From the NCBI GenBank assembly GCA_029934875.1, contig JAOZLK010000193.1:1-7689 (forward strand): a stretch of DNA of 7,689 bases, read 5' to 3'. The DNA is from Bacteroidales bacterium (GTDB lineage: Bacteria; Bacteroidota; Bacteroidia; Bacteroidales; GCA-2748055). Both the position numbers and the translations under genes were made by a program. Numbering within the stretch: the stretch's first letter is position 1; each line of letters opens with the position of its first letter. The notes beneath the pieces were generated by a model that was not told where the DNA came from, made no database searches, and saw nothing but the letters and a program-made list of their open reading frames with translations. Shown piece after piece: positions 1 through 6,024 of the stretch.

Positions 1-367
1 CAAAGCCATCGTGGTGCTTTGATGTGATCACCACATATTTCATCCCTGCATCCTTGCAGATTTTCACCCACTCCTGTGCATCGAAATTAACCGGATTAAA
101 GGGGTTTGCTACCTCATTTTTATAGGTTTGCAGCGGGATCTCAGCCATTCGCATGATGTGCTCGGCATATCCGGTATAGGGCTCGCCCTTCCAATAACCT
201 GCCAGGTCGGCATAGACACCCCAATGGATGAACATTCCAAATTTGGCATCACTCCACCACTCCATATTTTCAGGTGCAGTGGTTTTAGAAAACTCCTTCT
301 CATTTGAACAGGATGGTGTGACAATGAGCAATGATATAAACAGAAAAGAAAAAGTAAAATTCTTCAT
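1..367 (-). CDS. GH29 alpha-L-fucosidase, lipoprotein, N-terminal part only (runs off left edge)
   Basis: This is the N-terminal 122 codons of a glycoside hydrolase family 29 protein, an exo-enzyme that releases alpha-L-fucose with retention of configuration. Translation from the ATG at 367 gives a charged start (MKN), a hydrophobic stretch (residues 4-16) and a lipobox-like TPSC with the lipidated Cys at residue 20. SNEKE follows, an acidic-leaning stretch reminiscent of Bacteroidota surface-export signals. The family landmarks are [15 protein letters not shown] (residues 36-50), [11 protein letters not shown] (90-100) and KHHDGF (117-122), the last being at the active site in GH29. The nucleophile Asp lies beyond the window. 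The gene is divergent from the HTCS regulator across about 140 bp that contains a 21-bp repeat array. No clear TAnnTTTG box was found in its upstream DNA. The family call is secure from these motifs. Linkage specificity cannot be told. Surface location is inferred. Confidence 0.93.
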   Translation of the reverse strand, partial: MKNFTFSFLFISLLIVTPSCSNEKEFSKTTAPENMEWWSDAKFGMFIHWGVYADLAGYWKGEPYTGYAEHIMRMAEIPLQTYKNEVANPFNPVNFDAQEWVKICKDAGMKYVVITSKHHDGF

Positions 368-379
368 ATTGCTGAAAAT

Positions 380-442
380 AGTGCTAATTATCAATATTTT
401 AGTGCTTGTTTCGTTCTGATGAGTGTAAATTCCGTTCTAATG
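380..442. repeat. three 21-bp direct repeats, candidate regulator-binding array
   Basis: Three tandem units of exactly 21 bp begin at 380, 401 and 422. Each starts with AGTG, and each has TT at unit positions 9-10. Units 2 and 3 are most alike, with 15 of 21 positions identical, sharing TTYCGTTCTRATG at their 3' half. Unit 1 keeps only the 5' half (AGTGCT then AATT). A 21-bp period is two helical turns, so all units face the same side of the DNA, as expected for direct-repeat binding by an AraC-type domain. The array lies between the divergent fucosidase and HTCS genes and ends 13 bp before the TATATTTG box. Binding by the adjacent HTCS is inference. Confidence 0.5.
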
Positions 443-455
443 AATAATTCTTGAA

Positions 456-463
456 TATATTTG
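456..463 (+). promoter_or_regulatory. candidate Bacteroidota -7 box (TATATTTG) for the HTCS gene
   Basis: TATATTTG matches the TAnnTTTG -7 consensus of Bacteroidota sigma-ABfr promoters exactly. No good -33 TTTG is seen; only TTCCG at 430-434 sits about 21 bp upstream, inside repeat unit 3. Transcription would begin near 468-471, giving a leader of about 40 nt to the ATG at 511. A weak -33 with a repeat array over it suggests activator dependence. The region is AT-rich, so a chance match is possible. Confidence 0.5.
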
Positions 464-510
464 TAAAAAAAGATTTGAATTTAATGTTGATGAAGAATCT
501 CTTTTTAAAT

Positions 511-3500
511 ATGAAGGTCCTGATAACGAGGAGAATAGTCATGCCGCTATCATTTATGCTGATTATGATCTCTATACCATCTATGCTGGCTTTTGGTGCT
601 GATTATAAGTTTCGAAACATTACTTATGATCAGGGAATGCACAGTAGTGAGGTATATAAGGCTGTTCAGGATAAAGATGGAATGATGTGGTTTGCACTGC
701 ACGATGGTCTGGATAAATTCAATGGATATGATTTTAAGCACTACGAACTGATCTCTCCTGATCATCCGGGTGCGACCCATATTCCACAGGTCAGATCTCT
801 TATCCTGGATGAGGATCAGCAGATTTGGGCATTTTCTGATAATGGATTATTCCGTTATGATTATTTGAGAGATGAGTTCAAACTGGTGATTACAGGATTA
901 ACGGAGAGCTTTAATTTTGATCAGATCATGGTAATACATGAAGACAATACCAGGAAGATATGGATGGGGACCAATAATGGTGTTGTCATATACGATGAGC
1001 AAAATGATTCAATCTTTAAAATTCCAGAATTTGCACAAAATATTTTATCCTTCTATTCTGAAAAGGATTCGACTATATGGATTGGAACAGGCGACGGTCT
1101 GTATTTGTACGATCAGCAAGCAAGGCATTTTATCGATCAAACAACACGTGCGAATGTAAATGAGAAATTGCTTAAGATGGCCGTGTTTTCATATATGCCT
1201 TTTAATGATCATCAACTTCTCCTTGGATCCAGAAGAAAAGGTTTGAAGCTGCTTGACCTGCATAGCGGGAAAATGAAAAAAGTAAACATTCCGGAACTAT
1301 CCAACCTTTCCTATTCCATCAGAGATATTATTTATTATGATGATAAGATCCTGCTTGGTACTGATGGTGCCGGACTCATTGTACTTAATTCCTCTCTTGA
1401 ATTTATCAGGAGATATGCTTTAAATGAAGATATCCCGAACTCGCTGAGCCATAATGGGATATATGACCTTTTCATTGACAGGGAAAACCGTCTCTGGATA
1501 TCAACCTACGGAGGTGGAGTAAATGTGTTGGATCCAAACGTAAAAGCATTTTCTATCATTCAGCATCAAGCTAACAATCCAAATAGTCTGAAAGCCAATA
1601 TGGGGAGGGCCATATTAGAGGATAGCAGAAAAAATCTGTGGTTCGGTACTGAAAGTGGTATCTCTATACTTAACAGGGAAACCAATACTTTCCGGCACAT
1701 TGGCTTTGAAACAGGATCTGAGAATGATCTGAGTGCCAAAACTGTACTCTCAATGATGAGGGACAGAGAAAATCATATCTGGGTGGGGACATTTTCAGGA
1801 GGGATTGATATTTATAATGAATCAGCAGTGAAATTAAACACCCTGAAGTTTGATTCCCTCAATCCTTCTTCTCTTTCGACTGACTATATATTTGCCCTTT
1901 ATCTTGATCATGATGGGGATATCTGGTCGGGAGGCATCAGGGGTGGAGTTACCCGCTACAATCCTTCATCAGGAAGATTTATCAGACATGATGAAGTCAT
2001 CAATGTGAAGTGTATCAGCGGTGATTCAAGGAACCGAATTCTGGTTGGCACGCTCAACGGACTCTATTACAGCGACAAGAATAAAAACACTTTTTATCTT
2101 TTTCACGGGATGAAAGATGATTCCATTGAATTTGTTAACAGGATCTTCTCTATCCATGAGGATAAAAAAGGGGGAGTATGGATCGGCAGTGAAGGAGAAG
2201 GACTCAGCTATATTGAAATTGAGAAGGGTTTACAGAAGAATTATTCCGTCAGGGATGGATTGCCCTCTAATATCGTATATGGAATACTGGAAGATTCATC
2301 GGGTAATCTTTGGCTCAGTACAACCAACGGTCTGTCTCGGTTTAATACAGAGGAGGAAGAATTCACAAATTTCACAGTAGCAGACAAGCTTTCCGGAAAA
2401 GAATTTAGTCGTGGTGCCTATTTCAAAACAAGTGATGAAACATTTATATTTGGAGGGAATCGCGGGTTCACCTTGTTTCGCCCCAATGAAATTAAATTGA
2501 ATGAGAGGATTCCCGAAATCATCTTTACCAATTTTCATATTTTTCATGAAGCGAACAAAGAAGCGGATATTGAGGAGCAGAAGTTAAATGTGAACGAGAC
2601 TGAAAAGATTGTTCTGAACCACAAGCAGAATTCATTTTCCATAGAATTTTCAGCAATTAATTATACAAGTACTGATAAAAATCTCTATAGATGGAAACTA
2701 GATGGTTATGGGCAATTTGAAAACAGCTGGACCAATAACTCCTATGACCGAACGGCATCCTTTACCGGATTACCACCGGGTAACTATCATTTCACGGTAC
2801 AGGCAAGCAATAATGATGGATTCTGGAATACCGATGGCAGAACACTTCAGATTGTCATTCAACCCTCCATCTGGAGGAGCACCCTGGCCAGGATAATTTA
2901 TTTGTTCCTGACTGTGGTGATCCTTTTCTTTATTCAGCGGTACATTTATCTAAGTATTAAAGAGAGAAATGCCTTTGAGAAAATCAAATTCTTTATAAAT
3001 ATTGCCCATGATATACGTACACCGCTCACCCTGATAAAGGCACCTGTGCAGGATCTGATCAAACATTCAGAGAAGGGTACGGAGGTGAGTAAGAATCTTG
3101 AACTGATTTCAAATAACACAGACAAGCTTAACAATCTCATCAATCAACTACTTGATTTTCAGAAAGCTGATATGGCCAAGTTCAAGCTTAAGGTTGCAGA
3201 AGAATCGATTCCGCTTCTCTTGAAGATTGTCATTTCAAATTTTGAGTCGCTTGCACATAAAAATAATAAGGCCCTGCTTTTTAAGTGTGAAAATAGTGAA
3301 TTGAGTGGATGGTGTGATAAGTTCATTCTTGAACGGATCATGTATAATCTTATCTCAAATGCCATAAAATATTCACATCCTGGTGGTAAAATAATTATCG
3401 TGCTGGAACAGAGCGGCGATCACATGAAGATCAGTGTTTCTGACCAGGGAATTGGAATTTCCAAAGATCAGCAAAAGCATATTTTCAAAAGATACTACCG

Positions 3501-4497
3501 TTCGGAGAATATCATTAATTCAAAAACTACCGGTAGCGGAGTGGGATTGATGCTTACAAAAAGATTGGCCGGATTGCATAAAGGGGATATTTCATTCTCA
3601 AGTACGGAGAATGCAGGTACTACTTTTTACCTGTCGATTCCCATCAGATTAAACTATTACAGTGCTGATGAAATTTGTGCACCGTTTGAAGAACCTGAAA
3701 ATGAAAAGGAGGAGATCACTACAAACATATCCTACGAGGGTAAGAAGCTACCCATGGTACTCATTACCGAAGATAGCGACGAGCTCCGGGACTTCCTGAA
3801 TGATAACCTGAGCAAGTATTACAACACAGTGACTGCTACAAATGGTAAGGAAGGACTTGAAGTGATCAAAAAGAATCATCCTGACCTTATCATCTCAGAT
3901 ATCATGATGCCGGAGATGGATGGAATTGAGTTTTGTATCAGTATACGTAAAAACATTAACACAAGTCACATCCCGGTTATATTACTCACTGCCATGAACT
4001 CAATGCAGGATAAAATCCGCGGACTGGAATATGGGGCTGATGATTACATTGAAAAACCTTTCGACCTGGATTATTTAAAGGCAAGAATTGATAATTTACT
4101 CAGTAGCAGGGTGACATTGGCTAAAAAGTATATGAACAAGCCGGATGAAACTACCCTGGCTGAAATCAGGAGCCAACCTGACAAAGATTTGATGAACAAG
4201 GCTTATGAAGTTGTTTTGGCACAATATCATGATTCTGAATTTTCAGTGGAACATTTTTGTAGAATGATGAGTGTGAGCAGGGCTGTATTATATAGAAAGC
4301 TAAAAGCATATACTGACTTATCTCCACAGGATTTTATCAAGGTAATAAGGCTAAAGAAAGCTGAAGAGCTTTTATTGAACAGTGTTAAATCTGTGAAGGA
4401 AATCGCCTATGAGGTCGGGTTCTCCGATCCAAGATATTTCAGTGTGAGTTTCAAAAAATACTTTGGCAAATCTCCAAAAGAATTCACACAGATTTAG
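511..4497 (+). CDS. hybrid two-component system (HTCS) sensor kinase / AraC-type response regulator
   Basis: This is a one-protein signalling system of the kind that controls polysaccharide-utilisation loci. Numbered from the ATG at 511 (1,328 residues), it has an N-terminal signal/anchor (residues 1-30, n-region MKVLITRR), then about 14 Reg_prop blades (roughly 40-690; repeated motifs such as IWIGTGDGLYLYD) forming two likely seven-bladed periplasmic propellers. A Y_Y_Y domain (about 705-785) and a transmembrane helix (about 793-815) follow. The kinase has His833 in INIAHDIRTPLTL, Asn950 in the N box, DQGIG (978-982) and GSGVG (1008-1012). The receiver (about 1081-1195) has acidic E1087/D1088, phospho-acceptor Asp1130 in SDIMMPEMDG, Thr1160 and Lys1182. 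The AraC helix-turn-helix pair lies at about 1245-1325. All catalytic residues are present, so it looks functional. The frame stays open up to a TTG at 451, but that start would overlap the TATATTTG box. ATGs at 484, 490 and 541 are alternatives; 511 gives the best signal n-region. The ligand is unknown, probably an oligosaccharide. Confidence 0.95.
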   Translation: MKVLITRRIVMPLSFMLIMISIPSMLAFGADYKFRNITYDQGMHSSEVYKAVQDKDGMMWFALHDGLDKFNGYDFKHYELISPDHPGATHIPQVRSLILDEDQQIWAFSDNGLFRYDYLRDEFKLVITGLTESFNFDQIMVIHEDNTRKIWMGTNNGVVIYDEQNDSIFKIPEFAQNILSFYSEKDSTIWIGTGDGLYLYDQQARHFIDQTTRANVNEKLLKMAVFSYMPFNDHQLLLGSRRKGLKLLDLHSGKMKKVNIPELSNLSYSIRDIIYYDDKILLGTDGAGLIVLNSSLEFIRRYALNEDIPNSLSHNGIYDLFIDRENRLWISTYGGGVNVLDPNVKAFSIIQHQANNPNSLKANMGRAILEDSRKNLWFGTESGISILNRETNTFRHIGFETGSENDLSAKTVLSMMRDRENHIWVGTFSGGIDIYNESAVKLNTLKFDSLNPSSLSTDYIFALYLDHDGDIWSGGIRGGVTRYNPSSGRFIRHDEVINVKCISGDSRNRILVGTLNGLYYSDKNKNTFYLFHGMKDDSIEFVNRIFSIHEDKKGGVWIGSEGEGLSYIEIEKGLQKNYSVRDGLPSNIVYGILEDSSGNLWLSTTNGLSRFNTEEEEFTNFTVADKLSGKEFSRGAYFKTSDETFIFGGNRGFTLFRPNEIKLNERIPEIIFTNFHIFHEANKEADIEEQKLNVNETEKIVLNHKQNSFSIEFSAINYTSTDKNLYRWKLDGYGQFENSWTNNSYDRTASFTGLPPGNYHFTVQASNNDGFWNTDGRTLQIVIQPSIWRSTLARIIYLFLTVVILFFIQRYIYLSIKERNAFEKIKFFINIAHDIRTPLTLIKAPVQDLIKHSEKGTEVSKNLELISNNTDKLNNLINQLLDFQKADMAKFKLKVAEESIPLLLKIVISNFESLAHKNNKALLFKCENSELSGWCDKFILERIMYNLISNAIKYSHPGGKIIIVLEQSGDHMKISVSDQGIGISKDQQKHIFKRYYRSENIINSKTTGSGVGLMLTKRLAGLHKGDISFSSTENAGTTFYLSIPIRLNYYSADEICAPFEEPENEKEEITTNISYEGKKLPMVLITEDSDELRDFLNDNLSKYYNTVTATNGKEGLEVIKKNHPDLIISDIMMPEMDGIEFCISIRKNINTSHIPVILLTAMNSMQDKIRGLEYGADDYIEKPFDLDYLKARIDNLLSSRVTLAKKYMNKPDETTLAEIRSQPDKDLMNKAYEVVLAQYHDSEFSVEHFCRMMSVSRAVLYRKLKAYTDLSPQDFIKVIRLKKAEELLLNSVKSVKEIAYEVGFSDPRYFSVSFKKYFGKSPKEFTQI

Positions 4498-4499
4498 AG

Positions 4500-4547
4500 C
4501 CCTTCTCATAAAGCTCCAGAGGACAAGGGAGGCTATTTTTTCTTTTT
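4500..4547 (+). terminator. weak possible terminator in the convergent gap
   Basis: Only 35 bp separate the stops of the convergent HTCS and sulfatase genes. CCCTT (4500-4504) can pair with AAGGG (4525-4529), with two further pairs past a C-C mismatch and a long loop. A T-rich tract (about 4535-4547) follows on the plus strand and lies inside the 3' end of the sulfatase gene. The stem is short and imperfect, so this is tentative. Confidence 0.28.
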
Positions 4548-5933
4548 GGGAGTCGAAACATTTGCCTCATCCTTCCATTCGTTCATTTTCTTCATTAAGC
4601 TTTTTGTAACACCCTGTGTATCTTCGGCAATATTATTTTTTTCGTTAGGGTCTTTGGCCAGATCGTAAAGCTCAATCCTGTCATCATCAAGAAAATAGTG
4701 AAGCTTATATTTCCCTTTTCTGATTACCGTTGAATTATGGTCACCCGTACTTGTGGGGCGGGCAGATGTCTGATGCCAGGTAAATATACGATCCTCATTC
4801 ATATCTTCTCCTTTTAAAACCGGAACAAAACTCTTCCCGTCAATATGTGCATCAGGCAGAAGTGGCAGACCACACATCTCCAGAATAGAAGGAAAATAAT
4901 CCATGCCGGTTATTACCACATCTGTAGTTGCCTTCTTATCGGCTACACCTGGCCAAAGGACGAACATTGGTACTTTTATTCCTCCTTCATAGATGTGTCC
5001 TTTCCCGGCTCTCAGGGGCAAGTTTGATGTGGCCAGTGCTCTTTTATTTTCCAGTCCGGAATTCGATAAGCCCCCATGATCAGAGGTAAATATGATGATT
5101 GTATGATCATAAATCCCCAGCTTTTTTAACTCCTCTATGATGGCCCCAAAGCTATCATCCATGCTCTCTACCATTGCCGCATATATGGCATTGTTCTGCC
5201 GAAGTTTTACCCTTCCATCAGGTCCATAAGCGTATTCGTCTCCTTCAAATTCCAGGTTTTTTATTTTTTCTTCGTAGTAGGCGATTCTCTCCTCTTTGGC
5301 CTGCAAAGGGGTGTGGACTGCATAATGTGCCACATAAGCCAGGAAAGGCTTATCATGGTTCTCCCGAATATACTTCAGGGTTTCACTGGTAAGTCTGTCG
5401 GTGATATAATCCCCTTTCTCACCTTCTTCCAAACCATAAAGGGATTCGTTTATAAACTTCGTACTGCCGAAAGGATAAAAATAAGAACCGGGAGAACCGG
5501 CATCACAGCCTCCCATATTCACATCGAAACCATGATTATGAGGCCAGAACTCCTCCGTTTTCCCAAGATGCCACTTCCCGGTGAAAAAGGTCCCATAACC
5601 ATTGGATTTCATGGCCTCTGCCATAGTAGTTTCTTCGTGCTTTATTTTATTTCCGTCTGTTTGGCCATCTCGTGCGGGGTGCCTTCCGGTAATCATTGCA
5701 TATCTCGAAGGAACGCACCGGGGATAGGCAGAATATGCATTTGAAAAGTATACACTTTCATTCGCAACATCATCAATATTTGGCGTTTCATAAAGCTTGG
5801 ATCCATTGGAAGAGATGTCGTTCCACCCAAGATCATCAACAAGGAAAAACAGAACATTAGGTTTTTGTTGAGCCATGGTTAAAGATGCGAAACCAGTAAG
5901 GATAAGGCTGAGAAAAAGATTTCTGTTTTTCAT
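4533..5933 (-). CDS. secreted S1-family sulfatase (formylglycine-dependent)
   Basis: This 466-residue enzyme should hydrolyse a sulfate ester on a carbohydrate, probably in the periplasm. It has a signal peptide (residues 1-21, ending SLTMA before QQKPNVL) and no lipobox Cys. S1 sulfatase hallmarks are all visible: metal-binding D33-D34 in LVDDLGW, the C73-V-P-S-R77 motif followed by ITGRHP in which Cys73 is converted to formylglycine, GKWHLG (K120, H122), the AHYAVHTP stretch (about 202-209), SDHGG (D285, H286), a Lys in GKGHIYEGG (310-318), and a C-terminal subdomain ending in LYDLAKDPNEKNN. The length is normal for the family. The modifying enzyme (anSME- or FGE-type) is not in the window. 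It lies 91 bp downstream of a GH29 gene on the same strand and converges with the HTCS. The last residues are four lysines encoded by an A-rich tract. The family is certain; subfamily and the sulfated position are not readable by eye. Confidence 0.95.
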   Translation of the reverse strand: MKNRNLFLSLILTGFASLTMAQQKPNVLFFLVDDLGWNDISSNGSKLYETPNIDDVANESVYFSNAYSAYPRCVPSRYAMITGRHPARDGQTDGNKIKHEETTMAEAMKSNGYGTFFTGKWHLGKTEEFWPHNHGFDVNMGGCDAGSPGSYFYPFGSTKFINESLYGLEEGEKGDYITDRLTSETLKYIRENHDKPFLAYVAHYAVHTPLQAKEERIAYYEEKIKNLEFEGDEYAYGPDGRVKLRQNNAIYAAMVESMDDSFGAIIEELKKLGIYDHTIIIFTSDHGGLSNSGLENKRALATSNLPLRAGKGHIYEGGIKVPMFVLWPGVADKKATTDVVITGMDYFPSILEMCGLPLLPDAHIDGKSFVPVLKGEDMNEDRIFTWHQTSARPTSTGDHNSTVIRKGKYKLHYFLDDDRIELYDLAKDPNEKNNIAEDTQGVTKSLMKKMNEWKDEANVSTPKKKK

Positions 5934-5949
5934 TTACAAGAATTTAATA

Positions 5950-5966
5950 ATTTGGGATACCCAAAT
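5950..5966. promoter_or_regulatory. inverted repeat overlapping the sulfatase promoter box
   Basis: ATTTGGG-ATA-CCCAAAT is a perfect 7-bp inverted repeat with a 3-bp centre, 16 bp upstream of the sulfatase start codon. Its right arm overlaps the TACATTTG box read on the minus strand, so it would cover roughly the -7 box to the start of transcription. That placement suits a repressor operator. As RNA it could instead form a small leader hairpin. No T-run follows it, so it does not look like a terminator for the upstream fucosidase. Confidence 0.42.
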
Positions 5967-5969
5967 GTA
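5962..5969 (-). promoter_or_regulatory. candidate Bacteroidota -7 box (TACATTTG) for the sulfatase gene
   Basis: On the minus strand TACATTTG matches TAnnTTTG exactly, 28 bp before the sulfatase ATG. No TTTG is seen at the usual -33 distance, so the promoter may be weak or regulated. It suggests the sulfatase can be transcribed apart from the upstream fucosidase gene. The start codon region (TTGTAAATG) lacks a Shine-Dalgarno sequence, as is usual in this phylum. Confidence 0.45.
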
Positions 5970-6005
5970 TCTGGCTTTTTCCTTACCACGGTGTATTTAC
6001 TATTC

Positions 6006-6019
6006 AAACACGCGTGTTT
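6006..6019. promoter_or_regulatory. perfect 14-bp palindrome AAACACGCGTGTTT, candidate operator
   Basis: AAACACGCGTGTTT equals its own reverse complement. With flanking TT and AA (6003-6022) it is a 20-bp palindrome with one mismatched pair. It lies 5 bp past the fucosidase stop and about 73 bp upstream of the sulfatase start. A CG-centred palindrome of this size resembles operators of LacI-like dimeric repressors. A degenerate relative with the core CACGGTG (5987-5993) lies about two helical turns away. As an RNA hairpin it would be short, AU-rich and without a U-tract, so a terminator role is less likely. Confidence 0.4.
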
Positions 6020-6024
6020 TAAGT

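Noticed and set aside
109..324. Minus-strand 71-codon open frame at the left edge
   Set aside because: Out of frame with the fucosidase that occupies the same strand. The in-frame translation carries the GH29 motifs.
40..367. Possible recent duplication between the two GH29 genes
   Set aside because: Only the family-wide motifs (KFG-FIHWG, KHHDGF, FN-DEW-like) are shared. The segments between them differ in length and sequence, so these are separate GH29 lineages.
372..380. TATTTTCAG on the minus strand as a promoter box for the left fucosidase
   Set aside because: It is an imperfect match to TAnnTTTG and only a few bases from the ATG, leaving no leader. The promoter for that gene remains unidentified.
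228..419. Plus-strand 63-codon open frame with a hydrophobic C-terminus
   Set aside because: It lies mostly antisense to the N-terminus of the left fucosidase, and its hydrophobic end is the complement of the signal-peptide and AT-rich leader DNA. No start signal or family resemblance was seen.
3007..3009. Kinase H-box reads His-Asp (AHDIRTP) rather than the more common His-Glu
   Set aside because: An acidic residue after the His is kept, and HD is a familiar variant in HTCS kinases. All other kinase motifs are intact, so it is not evidence of a defect.
5313..5744. Plus-strand 143-codon open frame inside the sulfatase gene
   Set aside because: Antisense shadow of a gene with complete family motifs. 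Its translation is Cys- and Ile-rich and shows no domain.
5991..6024. Possible further copies of the AGTG 21-bp repeat upstream of the sulfatase
   Set aside because: GTGT motifs at 5991 and 6014 are 23 bp apart and partly belong to the palindrome. Similarity to the 380-442 units is about 10 of 15, too weak to claim a shared site.
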